From Pseudocercospora fijiensis CIRAD86 (Eukaryota; Ascomycota; Dothideomycetes; Mycosphaerellales; Mycosphaerellaceae), in contig NW_006921541.1 of NCBI RefSeq assembly GCF_000340215.1, forward strand, positions 1,957,527 to 2,021,526: a stretch of DNA of 64,000 nucleotides. Reading direction: 5' to 3'. The notes under the pieces were generated by a model. It made no database searches. It saw only the letters and a list, made by a program, of their open reading frames with translations, and was not told the origin of the DNA. Both the position numbers and the translations under genes were made by a program. The stretch's first letter is position 1. Each line of letters starts with the position of its first letter. This document shows positions 32,970 through 44,417 of this stretch, in pieces.

Positions 32970-34184
32970 TGTCGCCTAGGAACAATACTACCCCTAGGGT
33001 GCTATTAGCTAACTAATTAGAGACAAGTAATTATTAGTAATAAAGGACAATAAGACTATACTAGGCGCACTACGACGCGTTAATCAATTAATCGTATACT
33101 CTTTTAAGGGCTCTACCTCTTTACTAATGCGCCCTATAAGGCCTTCTCCTAGTATTTAAGTCCCTCTCTTATTCCTTTATTCTATTAAGACCTAAGGCCT
33201 AGGCGGTCGATAGAGGCGGCGCGCGCGCGTAGACGAATAGTATTAGTAATAATAATAGTAACGACGGCGTTACGCTTGCGCTAAAGGACGACACGGCCGG
33301 CGCGGCTATATTAGTAACAGTATTACGAAGTATATTGTTAGTCGACGAAGGAAATCGAAAGCAAGGTAAAGTTAGCGCTAAGACGACTAGCGCCGCTATT
33401 ATTAACATTACTTGCTATTGTTACTATACCTACGGACATAACCTTACCTATACTACGAGCCTAAGGCACCTTTAATCAAAACTTTAATTAAAACTTTAAG
33501 CCGCCTAAAAGATTAAGCGACTAATAGACTAACTAAGGGCAAAACTATAGAGCTAAGCTAGCTAGGGTCGATCTTGCGGACAATAGGTTACTCCTCGATC
33601 TATCTAACCCTTTAAGCGAGGCGAACCTCTACTACTGCACTTATAATAGCCTTTACCTATAGAAACCAGAAGAACTAAGTTTTTTAAAAAGATATAATTA
33701 GTTAATACTTAAAGGCTGCCAAACCTAACTAATTAGGGTTAGTAAAACTACGACAGTAAATAATAGCCCTCGTAACAATAAGAACAACCCTCGGAACGGA
33801 CAAACCCTCGGAAGCGAATATTGCTAGGTCTTTTAAGAGTAGACGCAAAGAACTCGGTACGATATTACTTAGAACGGAGGCAGGGCTACAATACCTCGTA
33901 CGTCTACCTATTATAGTAGGGAAGACGCGCTCGTATTGTAATTAGTCGATAGTCTCTAGTTCTTGTAGTTATATATCACTTTATTATATATAAGGATAGC
34001 GCAGTTAGAGTTAGATATTGTGTTATATTAGAGGTAAGGTTTGATATAGTTATATAATCGGTAATTGCGTGTTTAATTTAGCGCGGACTAAGAAGCTTAC
34101 TAGACCTGCTAAGTTAGTAGCGATAGAGGTTAAGAATAGAATATAGACCGGCTACGAGGGCGCGGCCTTTAGAAGGGAAGCGTG
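32970..34184 (+). other. 1.2-kb segment between pol and the 3' LTR
   Basis: Longer than needed for a 3' untranslated region. Two plus-strand stretches look coding-like: about 33245-33475 (ending with a Cys/His-containing YGHNLTY segment) and about 33490-33930, in different frames and broken by TAG/TAA. I cannot identify a product. The end holds the polypurine tract. A GC-rich spot (GGCGGCGCGCGCGCG) lies at about 33215-33230. Confidence 0.45.
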
Positions 34185-34381
34185 TATTAGGACTAAAGAG
34201 GTTACACGTAATTAGCATATAACTAGGCTCGAGTAAAGCTAGGGTCTCGATGCCTTAGGCAGGGCTTAGCGCTTAGCGTTAGGCTAACTAGCCTGCCTTC
34301 CTCCCTCTCCTCTTAGATCTTTATCGAATACTACCTATACCTACTACTACCCTATCTACCTGCTAATATACCCGTCTTACA
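34185..34381 (+). repeat. 3' LTR of the Gypsy element
   Basis: 197 bp ending CTTACA, followed directly by the CTTAT duplication. It has retained more C and G than the 5' LTR and is nearer the original sequence. Confidence 0.92.
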
Positions 34382-34599
34382 CTTATATAGGTAGCAACGT
34401 TAGCGTCGTAGAACAGCCTTCTAGTTATATATAGCGTTACTACTACAAGCGAGGCGACGAGCTTCTTCGGCTATAGGAAGACTATTACCCTTCTTAATCT
34501 AATAGCGACGAGATCGAGAGCCGCTCGTATTATAGGTATAATCTAAGACAAATTAGCTATAGCTTCGAGGCCGTAGCGGAGTTAGAGTACGCTATGCCC

Positions 34600-36330
34600 T
34601 TAAAGCCGCCTCTATAGCCTATTTCTCGTTAATCTCTTACTAACCGAGTTAGACTATTTGCTACGCTAGTGCTATACGGAAGTCGCGTTAGTAAGTAAAC
34701 TGTTAGTTCTTTGTCTACTGCTTATTACCTCGTAGAAGGATAAATAAGTTAACAACTAAAGCGTCGAGTAGGAAGTAGAATAAGAGGTACTAACCCTTCC
34801 GTAACTTATACTATATCGAGTAATAATAGCGTAACTAGTTATAAATATTAACGCTACCTATATAGTTATTATATAGGGTAGCAATCTCTAGTAGAAGTAT
34901 CTCTTATTTGCTGTCGGTTGTCTAATAAGGTCTTACGTACTTGTCGATATAGGCGTTGTTTCTAGCTCGAGGGCATACGCGAAGCCGTCGTATCCGCTCG
35001 AAGGGTCGATAACCTATTATAAGGAACTAGACGAGGTTCCTATCCTACTAGATTACCGCCGCTATACTATAAATTGCCTTACAAAGTAGTATATCGTAGG
35101 GAAACTAGGTCGTTTTACGATTAAGACCTAGGTATATAGATTTCTGCCTTATACTATCTTTTTTTAAAGTCCCTAGTTTCTCGAAGGTTTTACCTCGCTA
35201 CGGCTACGAGAGTAAGCTAGATCGTACCGTTCTAGTCGCCGCAATACCGAGATATCGTAAGACTGCGAATAATAGTACGTTATTAAATAGGTTGTCTATA
35301 AAAATGTAGTAGAAGTATTATAGGAATAGAAGTTGTAAGATTAGTCGAAGGATAGCCTACCGAAGCGAGCTTAGTTTAGCGCTTAGCGAGACGGTAGGCG
35401 ATACGATTAGGCTTTTAGTTAGTTCGGAAGTGCGGTCCGCGCGGGCCGCGCTTATATAACTTTCCTTCCTTATATTCTAAACTAAATATAATCTAGTATT
35501 CTTACTATAACTAACACCTCCTAGACCTCGTAACTCTCGCTCGCGGCGCTTCTTACTACTCTCTTTATAGCGCTCCTTCGCCCTAGCATCTATAAGAACC
35601 TCTAGCGTTACTACCGGGTGCTTAGCGACCGCCGCGGCGATAGAATCTAGGTCTTTATTAATCTCCTACTTATATACCTTCCGTAGACTCGAGAATAGGA
35701 AGGGGTATAGGTACCTATCCTTATATAGGTATAGAATATAGTATCCGATTAGTATTAGCTTCCCTCGCATTATAATTACATACCTAGATTTACTAGTAAA
35801 ACAGATTATACTCTCGTTAATAGATACATTAGTACTAGGTACGACTACCTCGCGGAATTTGCTACGTAAAATGTTAGTAAGAGGTAGGATCTACGTCTAG
35901 CTAGGTAGGCCTCTTCTACTTAACGAGAGCGCGTTACTCCGGCACTATAAAGTAGCCTTAATCTGTTTAAACCGCTATTTACTTATATAACCGATAATAG
36001 GACATAATAGCTAGTATCTATCGTCGCGCTAATAATCGGACTTGTCGGCTATTTAGATTACGGATATATAAATAATAATACCTACGAAGATCCGCATTAT
36101 TAGCTTGTCTACTAGCTTCTATAGATAGCCGGAAACGACGATCTTATTACCCTTCTTAAAGTCCGGCTTACTAATAGTATACTCGTTAGTATAGTTAACG
36201 AGTCGGTCTATAACCTTATTAGTCTAGAAGAGTAAGAAGAAGCGATACTAGACGTTGTCTAGTAACGATAGGTTACTACTTAGGTCTATAGGTAAATTGA
36301 CCTGCCGCCGGTAAGGGGTACTAGTTAGTA
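34600..36330 (-). pseudogene. piggyBac-like (DDE_Tnp_1_7) transposase relic
   Basis: Reading the minus strand, the segments follow piggyBac order: an N-terminal SLLDNV..., IDRLVNYTNEYT (about 36270-36180), LIMRIFVGIIIYI, ALSLSR; then SKFREVVVPSTNVSINESII with RYVIIMRGKLILIGY (about 35870-35730) and PFLFSSL; then YIFIDNLFNNVLLFAVLRYLGIAATRT (about 35310-35230); and a C-terminal YIGSVNIYN...LRYYYSI plus YFLLDALVVNLFILL (about 34840-34690). The first catalytic Asp of the S-x-D-E motif reads Asn (codon at 35818-35816), the second (FIDN, 35296-35294) is intact. Many TAG/TAA interrupt it. It should be dead. Terminal repeats and a TTAA duplication were not located. Confidence 0.8.
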
Positions 36331-36760
36331 GCTCGTAGCGACCTTCTATTATCTCTCCGTCCTTCGAATAATATAGTCTGCCTATCCTACTATCTACCTC
36401 TATATCTTCGATCTCTTTATCTCCTTCTACGACTTCCGTAGGCCTACTCTCTACGCCGCCTAGTATAGGCTCTCCTACCTTCTTAAATACTAGCTCCCTT
36501 CCTTTAGTTAGCTAATTAGTATTTAACTTATCCTTGTCTATTAATCTAGCGAATATATCTAGCTAATTGTTATTACTATCGTTGTTACAACCCTCTTCTA
36601 TAAAGGCCTAGAAGCTCGCTATATTGTTATATGCTTCTTAGTAGGATTGAGTTTAGAAATACGAAGGCAATTAAGTCGTATATATAGGCCGATAGCGGCA
36701 ACAAGGGCTAAGCGCTTAAAGAGGCTTAACGCACCTATAAACGAGGCCAATTGAGGCCTG
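36331..36760. other. Right part of the left repeat island
   Basis: Likely the N-terminal and 5' end of the piggyBac-like relic; the minus strand reads as Asp/Glu-rich sequence typical of the piggyBac N-terminus at about 36400-36540. The composition returns to host-like at about 36745-36760. Confidence 0.45.
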
Positions 36761-37074
36761 TTCATTCACCTGCAGTCTACCTTCCGAAAGCTAACTATGT
36801 GGACACTATAGGGGTTGATCCCTGTTTAACCGACGAACGCCGCTCAGCAACGAGTTATTACAGGGGATACATCATGCCTGGCTGTGATCGGCCTTAACCT
36901 GTCCGACTTGCTCGACTGGCATCTTTCGTGATCGGAACGCGGGTCCTCCTGGCCTCATCACTGCAGCATCCTTACTCCTGTCACGAAGCACGGTCTGCGT
37001 ACATACGATTACGGACGTGACAGGCCTTCTGGCCGCACGCTCGAATAATAATCATTATTGTATACTAAGCAACC
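36761..37074 (+). promoter_or_regulatory. Upstream region of the PDR-type ABC transporter
   Basis: Only about 315 bp of host-like DNA separates the repeat island from the transporter start codon. An AT-rich stretch (AATAATAATCATTATTG) is about 30 bp before the ATG. No confident transcription factor site is assigned. Confidence 0.5.
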
Positions 37075-40000
37075 ATGTCGTCAACGGACAAGGACGGTGA
37101 CGACCATGCTCCCAATATAACAACGCCAGCCTCCGCTCCGACTGTGCCAAATTATTACCATCCACCTACGCTGCAAGGCATCTTCGACACTTCCACAGAG
37201 CACCAAGGCGAGGCTTGCGAAGACAGAATGGAGTCCGCCGACGCCACTGTCAGTCACAGCCAGAGCCAAGGAGAGTCGGGCACCACAAGCACAACTTTGA
37301 CCAACTCTCCATCGAATCATCAGCCAACTACCAATGTCAGCCAAATTTCACCCAATAATAATGAGCATCACTACGTCACAGAAGACGGGCGAGAAGTCGC
37401 AGAAGACCCAATGGACGTCGGGGCGTACGAGAAGCATCGAAAATATAGCGACCCATCGATATCAAGCGATGAACGCTTCGAACCCATTAATGCAAACGAC
37501 GAAGGTGTGTTGCGAAGGCTAGCGAGCTCCATGCGCTCCCAATCATACTACGCCGATCGACGATCAAGTTTGCCCGCCACCGAACCACAGATTGGCGCGC
37601 TGGAGCGGAAAGGCACGCTCGAAGGTCTCGAGTTGACCGACGAAGTCTTTGATCCACAGTCGCCTAAATTCGACCTTTACAAGTGGGTTCGCATGACTCT
37701 GCGTCTTTTCGACGAAGAGGGCATCAAATTCAAGCGAGCTGGAATCACCTTCAAGAACGTCAACGTGAGTGGCACAGGAGCAGCGCTCAATCTTCAAAAG
37801 AATGTCGGCAGCATGTTCATGACGCCGCTACGACTGGGCGAGATGTTGAATCTGAAGAAGACGCCACGACACATCCTCCACGACTTCAATGGCATCATGA
37901 AGAGCGGCGAGCTACTGATCGTGCTAGGACGTCCAGGTTCGGGTTGCAGTACTTTCCTGAAAACAATTACTGGGCAGATGCATGGCCTGAAACTCGACGA
38001 GCGCTCGACAATTCACTACAATGGCATTCCTCAACACCAGATGATCAAAGAATTCAAGGGAGAAGTCATCTACAACCAGGAAGTGGACAAGCACTTTCCC
38101 CATCTGACTGTTGGCGAGACCCTCGAACATGCTGCAGCTCTCAGAACGCCACAGCACCGTCCACTCGATGTTAAGCGCCACGAGTTTGTCAAGCACGTAA
38201 CACAGGTCGTCATGGCCATTTACGGATTATCCCACACTTACAACACGAAAGTCGGAAACGATTTCGTGCGGGGTGTATCGGGAGGAGAGCGGAAGCGGGT
38301 TTCCATCGCGGAAATGGCACTCGCCGGCTCTGCTTTGGCTGCATGGGACAACTCCACTCGTGGTCTCGATTCAGCAACCGCATTGTCATTTGTGAAGTCA
38401 CTCAGATTGACCGCCAATCTCGAAGGATCAGCTCATGCCATTGCTATTTACCAAGCGAGTCAAGACATCTACGATCTCTTCGACAAGGCAGTTGTTCTCT
38501 ATGAGGGCCGTCAGATCTTCTTCGGCAAGGCCGGCAAGGCCAAGGAGTACTTTGAGCGCATGGGCTGGTTCTGTCCACAGCGACAGACCACCGGCGACTT
38601 CCTTACCTCGATCACGAACCCTGCCGAAAGACAGACGAAGGAGGGCTACGAACAGAACGTTCCACGAACACCCGAGGAGTTTGAGAAGTACTGGAAGGAT
38701 AGCCCCGAGTACGCCGAGCTTCAGAAGGAGATGGCGGAGTACGAGCAGCAATACCCAGTTGGGAGCGGCAGCGAGTTGCAAGCTTTCCGCGATTACAAGC
38801 GCGATACACAGGCCAAGCACACCCGACCGAAGTCGCCATACGTCGTCAGTGTTCCGATGCAGATCAAGCTCAATATGAAGCGCGCGTGGCAACGAATCTG
38901 GAACGACAAGGCATCGACTTTTACTCCCATCATCTCGAACATCATCATGGCCCTCATCATCGGTTCCGTATTCTACCAGACTCCAGATGCGACAGGCGGA
39001 TTTACCGCCAAAGGCGCAACCCTGTTCTTCGCCATCTTGCTCAATGCTCTTGCTGCTATCTCTGAGATCAATAGCTTGTACGACCAACGACCGATCGTGG
39101 AGAAACATAAGTCTTACGCCTTCTATCATCCGTCTACCGAAGCAATTGCTGGAATTGTTCTCGACGTACCGCTCAAGTTTGCAATGGCAGTCGCCTTCAA
39201 CATCACGCTATACTTCTTGACTGGTCTCCGTGTAGAAGCTGGAAATTTCTTCTTGTTCTTCCTGATCAATTTCACGGCCATGTTCGTTATGACTGCCATC
39301 TTCAGAACGATGGCCGCCATTACCAAGACCATTTCCCAAGCCATGGCCCTCTCTGGTGTTCTTGTTCTCGCAATCGTCATCTACACCGGTTTCGTGATAC
39401 CCGTCAAGTACATGAAAGATTGGTTTGGCTGGATCCGGTGGCTCAATCCCATCTTTTACGCTTTCGAGATACTGATCGCGAACGAGTTTCACGGAAGACG
39501 GTTCGACTGTTCCGAGTTTGTGCCAGCTTACACCGATCTCACTGGACCTACCTTCATCTGCAACACACGTGGCGCCGTTGCTGGAGAGCTGACTGTTAGC
39601 GGAGATGCCTTCATTTCTGCTAGCTACGGCTACACATACGATCATGTCTGGCGTAACTTCGGAATCTTGCTAGCCTTCCTTTTCGCCTTCATGGCTATCT
39701 ACTTCGTCGCAGTCGAGCTCAACTCTGAGACCACATCTACTGCTGAGGTCCTGGTATTCAGGCGCGGCAATGTGCCCAAATATATGACGGACATGGCCAA
39801 AGGCAAGGCAGACGATGAAGAGAGTGGTGCTCCGGAGGCTGTCGCAGAGACGGAGAAGAAGGACGACGAGCGAGCAGACGTCAATGTCATTCCTGCTCAA
39901 ACCGACATCTTCACCTGGCGCAATGTCAGCTACGACATCGAAATCAAGGGCGAACCACGAAGACTGCTTGATGAGGTATCTGGATTTGTAAAGCCTGGTA

Positions 40001-42103
40001 CCTTGACTGCGTTGATGGGAACGTCCGGGGCAGGAAAGACAACCCTTCTCGATGTAAGTCGCTCATGGTATGCGGACTCGAAGCATGACTCTAACATTGG
40101 TGTAGGTATTGGCACAGCGTACCACTATGGGTGTCGTCACGGGTTCTATGTTCGTCAACGGCGCTCCACTCGATTCCAGCTTCCAGCGCAAGACCGGCTA
40201 TGTTCAACAGCAAGATTTACATTTGGAAACTGCTACCGTGCGCGAATCATTGAGGTTTTCCGCGATGCTTCGACAGCCGAAGAGCGTCAGCAAAGCCGAG
40301 AAATACGCGTATGTCGAGGATGTCATTAAGATGCTCAACATGGAAGACTTTGCGGAAGCAGTCGTCGGTGTGCCTGGCGAGGGTCTTAATGTCGAACAAC
40401 GCAAGCTCCTCACGATCGGCGTTGAGCTTGCGGCAAAGCCCAAGTTGCTCCTCTTCCTGGACGAACCTACTTCTGGCTTGGACTCACAAAGTTCTTGGTC
40501 TATCTGTGCTTTCCTTCGTAAGCTGGCAGACAACGGACAGGCTGTTCTTTGCACGATCCATCAACCTTCTGCGATCCTGTTCCAAGAATTTGACCGACTA
40601 TTGTTCCTCCGCAAGGGTGGAAAGACGGTCTACTTCGGCAACATTGGAGAGAACTCGCATACCCTCTTGGACTACTTTGAGCGTAACGGAGCTCGCCAAT
40701 GTGGCGCCGAGGAGAACCCAGCCGAATACATGCTTGAGGTTGTAGGGGATCAGTCCACAGACTGGTACCAGATCTGGAAAGACAGCCCCGAAGCCGACTC
40801 TATCCAGAAGGAAATCGAACAGCTCCACCATGACAAGAAGGACGCACAGGAGAAAGATGAAGACGCGCACGCCCACGACGAGTTCGCAATGCCCTTCACG
40901 GCCCAGGTTGCGGAGGTCACCTACCGTGTCTTCCAGCAGTACTGGAGAATGCCATCATACATCCTTGCCAAGATGGTCTTGTCTGGTGCCTCTGGCCTCT
41001 TTATCGGGTTCTCCTTTTACCAGGCGAATACCACGTTGCAAGGAATGCAGAACATTGTTTACGCACTCTTCATGGTCACCACGGTCTTCTCTACGATCGT
41101 GCAGCAAATCATGCCGCTGTTCGTCACCCAACGATCACTCTACGAGGTCCGTGAGCGTCCAAGCAAAGCCTATAGCTGGGTTGCCTTCCTCATCGCTCAG
41201 ATTGTTGTGGAGATCCCGTATCAGATCATTGCCGGTCTTATCGTTTACGCCTCCTTCTACTACCCAGTCGTTGGCGCCGGCCAGAGCGCTGAGCGCCAAG
41301 GTCTTGTCCTTCTGCTATGCGTGGTCTTCTTGATCTATGCATCGACCTTCGCACACATGTGTATTGCAGCTCTACCAGATGCTCAGACCGCCGGTGCCGT
41401 CGAGACCTTCCTCTTCGCCATGTCACTCATCTTCAACGGTGTCATGCAGGCTCCTCAGGCTCTCCCTGGTTTCTGGATCTTCATGTATCGTGTCTCTCCT
41501 ATGACCTACTGGGTTTCAGGCATGGCATCGACTATGCTGCACGACCGGCAAGTGGCTTGCTCACAGGATGAGATCAACCAATTTCAGCCTCCTTCTGGCC
41601 AGACGTGCGGCGCGTACATGGCACCATATCTGCAGCAGGCACCTGGATACCTCCTCAATCCCGATGCTTCTAGCGATTGCCAGTACTGCTCAATTAGCGT
41701 GGCAGATACTTTCCTCGCTGGTCCAAAGATATATTGGTCTGATCGCTGGAGGAACTTCGGTCTCATGTGGGCCTACGTCGCCTTCAACATTGGTGCCGTT
41801 GTCGTCCTGTATTACTTCTTCCGCGTGAGGACTGGCAGTGTGTTTGGCTTCTTGAAGAAGAGCAAGAAGGGAAAGAAGAGCACTCCAATACAACCGAGCG
41901 AGACTGCTGAAGCCGAGCACAACAACATGGAGGTTCAGCAGAACGAAAATTTCGAGCACGAACAACAGCCAAGACGCAAGAGCCTTGTGCGTGCGCCAAC
42001 TTGGACTGGCGTCGCTTCGACCGCACAGAACTACGCGCACGATTACATGACCTACAACCTGGGCAGAGTCCACACGAATAGGAGGAATGCCCAGATCATT
42101 TAG
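37075..42103 (+). CDS. PDR/CDR-type ABC multidrug transporter (ABCG, full size)
   Basis: Exons 37075-40053 and 40106-42103 (52-nt intron, GTAAGT...CTAAC...TGTAG, phase 0) encode 1658 residues in the (NBD-TMD)x2 order of fungal PDR pumps. NBD1 has Walker [10 protein letters not shown] (about residue 286, with the PDR-typical Cys), signature [10 protein letters not shown] and [14 protein letters not shown]1 ends near residue 890. NBD2 has Walker [10 protein letters not shown] (about 981-989), the degenerate signature LNVEQRK and [12 protein letters not shown]. The intron falls just after the NBD2 Walker A. TMD2 is followed by a Lys/Glu/Gln-rich tail. The asymmetric catalytic sites are normal for PDR proteins. 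The roughly 150-residue polar N-terminal extension makes it somewhat longer than yeast Pdr5. Role: ATP-driven export of hydrophobic compounds at the plasma membrane; substrate unknown. Confidence 0.95.
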
Positions 42104-43712
42104 ATGAAATTTTTGGTTTATTGACAGCGTTCAAGCGTTGAGCGAGATGGCATGATATGGATACATATATACTACAGCATTAATACTAATGGTCTTTACT
42201 GGTTCAGGTGACTGTCTCCCCCGTTTCGCTCCCATCATCACACGGACGCTAAGCGTTTGAAGTTCTGCGATGTATATAAATACAACTCGAGCCTGACGCC
42301 AACTCTTCCACATCAACCACACGGATTCAAAAGGCGAACTCAGACATCCTCACCAGCTCTCGAACAAGAAGACACCACGTCAAAGTCCAATCCCGGAAGC
42401 ACCTCCCACCACCACCACCATCGAAGACCGACAATTCCTCCTGACGACATCATCTTCACTCTCCCGCCCACCAACTTCCTTCAAATCTCCACCCTCGCCG
42501 TCGTACACACAAGAACCCAAAAAACTTTCCCCCTCAATCACGCCCTCCTTTTCCTCCCGCCACAACGCCTGTTTCTACCACTTCCCACTTCCCACCTCCT
42601 CAATCGCAAAAATTTTTTATAATGTCAAAACTCCTTTTCTCTCGGAACTGGAACCTACTACGATTTCGCCCTTTTCCCTTCCGGATCTTTGATTTTTGGA
42701 GCAAGTAGGTTGATGATGATGTTAGTTTGTTTGTTAGAGGTTTTTTTTTTGGAAAAAAAAAAAATTCATGATGATGAATGAATGAATGACGAGGTGAGAG
42801 GGGGAGGAAGGAAGAATGTCGAAGAGGAAATTTTTTTTGGTTGGAAGAGTCGTATTAAGAAGGTTTGAAGGATTTTTGAGGGTGTGAGTGGGGGTAAGGT
42901 GATTGAGAGAGGTGTTTAGGGGAGGGGAATTGGAGGGTAGAGGGATGGGGTTGTTTTGGGTAGGAGGAGTTTGATTGGGATGGGGGAAACTGAAATGAGT
43001 GAGTATTGGAATGGCGATGGACTGAGCGAGCGTTTAGGTTCTGTAAGAAGCGCACCGGGTTGATTGCTTTGCCAAGGATCTCGTTTTTTTTTCTGCAACC
43101 TTCCGGGAATTTCGGGTTCACTTTCGCCGTGGAGAAGTTCTTGTCATGTCATGTGAGGGACTTGGGCAATGGATTTGCTGCTTGCTCAACTTCCAACGGC
43201 TTTCAGAGCCTTGACTCGACCTGACCTACAACGCATCCCTCAAACTTCTTCCCCGGAGAACCCCATGCTCCTCGACGCTGCGGCTCTCTCATCGTAGCAG
43301 GGACGATGTCATGTTGCGAAGAACGAAAGCGAAACGTGAATATCAAGTACAGGCGTGCGTGAAAAATTTGAGGACGGACGGGAGGTATCACCATCACTAT
43401 ACTTTTGAAAGGGTTGAGAATAACCCATGTTTGAAGCAAGCGGAGTGGTTCTTGGTGGTGGGTATGATCAGAAAATTAGGTAGAAGGGTGTTGAGTATAC
43501 ATAGGTATGAGAATAGTTTAGGCGTTGAGAAGTATGGGAGTGCGAGTGGTGCAATGGGACGGGAAGGAGTTGACGAGGAGTGCCAAATTTGGGATAAGGA
43601 TAAGGGGGTTTAAAGTGTAGGTATGATTGTTGGATGTAAGGGAAGACTTACTCAGAAAAGCAGTTGGAAGCAAGCAAGCAAGAAAGCAGGCGTCACTTGG
43701 TGAGAAAATCCT
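42104..43712. other. Long intergenic region, no supported gene
   Basis: 1.6 kb with pyrimidine-rich tracts (about 42400-42620), poly-T/poly-A runs (about 42748-42765), an AATG microsatellite (about 42776-42788) and a long G/T-rich run (42860-42990). One plus-strand frame at 42257-42622 is His/Pro/Thr low complexity and not convincing. Confidence 0.45.
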
Positions 43713-44417
43713 CTACTTCCCAGGACTCAATATCACAGGCGGACTCTCCGCATTCTCCTTCTGCAACACATCCGCATCGCACGGCGCCTCTTTGCGATCA
43801 AAACGTCCATAATCCCTCTCAACCCTCACCAAATGCGTCATCTCCTCCGCCCCCTTCTGCACATTCCCATAAGCCTGACTGGCGCGACACTTGACCGCAG
43901 CCTTCTTGGTCGCAAAACTAATCAACCAAACCACCGTCTGATCATTCGCATAAGGAGTAATATCAAACGCCTCATCAAAAATCCCACTGGCAGCGACCAA
44001 CAACGCAGTCTCAATATGACTCCTCAAACCCGGTTGCTCTCGGACGGAAATATGTTCTTCGTACACGATTAAATAGCGTCCGCGTTTGGATGTGGTGGTT
44101 GTGGGGTCATCGGCCGTGTAGTATTCCGAAGGTTCTACGACGGCGCCGGAACGCACACGATAGTCTTCGAAGACTCCTTGGCGGGATTTGTGTTGGATTC
44201 GGAGATGGTCTGGGTGGGTTCTCCAGTTTCGAGCGGCTTCTGGGGATGTGAATTTCGCTAGGACGAGATGTTGCTTTTCGTTGGAAGGGGATGTGTACCC
44301 GTTTTCTGAGATGAAGCCGGAGTGGTCTTGGAGGGGAGGGCGCAGTTTTGTGTAGTATGCTCCCGCTATTACGTTTCTTGAGGCTGGGATTGTTTCTTCG
44401 AAGACGGTTATGAACAT
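43713..44417 (-). CDS. Dimeric alpha/beta-barrel (ABM-like) protein
   Basis: A 234-residue single-exon protein. The first half (MFITVFEETIPASRN..., FTSPEAARNWRTHPDHLRIQHKSRQGVFEDYRVR) has the strand-helix-HPxH-helix-strand pattern of the antibiotic-biosynthesis-monooxygenase/EthD-like ferredoxin fold. A second similar half follows from about residue 110 (RGRYLIVYEEHISVREQ ... VVWLISFATKKAAVKCRASQAYGNVQKG), suggesting a tandem duplication of the fold. The C-terminus is charged and disordered. No signal peptide is seen. Members range from quinone-forming oxygenases to proteins with no known activity, so I name only the fold. No biosynthetic cluster genes are adjacent. Confidence 0.65.
   Translation of the reverse strand: MFITVFEETIPASRNVIAGAYYTKLRPPLQDHSGFISENGYTSPSNEKQHLVLAKFTSPEAARNWRTHPDHLRIQHKSRQGVFEDYRVRSGAVVEPSEYYTADDPTTTTSKRGRYLIVYEEHISVREQPGLRSHIETALLVAASGIFDEAFDITPYANDQTVVWLISFATKKAAVKCRASQAYGNVQKGAEEMTHLVRVERDYGRFDRKEAPCDADVLQKENAESPPVILSPGK

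Larger units (their letters stand above)
27262..34386 (+). mobile_element. Ty3/Gypsy retrotransposon, structurally complete, RIP-inactivated
   Basis: A 7115-bp element (27267-34381) bounded by two 197-bp LTRs and a perfect 5-bp target duplication CTTAT (27262-27266 and 34382-34386). Internal order is gag with a CCHC knuckle, protease, reverse transcriptase, RNase H, integrase and a chromodomain-like C-terminus, which is the chromovirus order. The polypurine tract AGAAGGGAAG (34171-34180) precedes the 3' LTR. Coding frames contain many TAG/TAA but I saw no frameshift within pol, so decay is by point mutation. It is inserted in older repeat DNA; a piggyBac-like relic lies to its right. Confidence 0.93.

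Noticed and set aside
26311..36760. piggyBac element spanning the whole island with TTAA ends
   Set aside because: TTAA occurs near both edges (about 26316 and 36729), but the adjoining sequences are not inverted repeats of each other.
38428..39129. 233-residue open frame on the minus strand
   Set aside because: Antisense to the ABC transporter NBD1-TMD1 region; no protein features of its own.
42257..42622. 121-residue protein
   Set aside because: His/Pro/Thr low complexity from a pyrimidine-rich tract; no conserved pattern.
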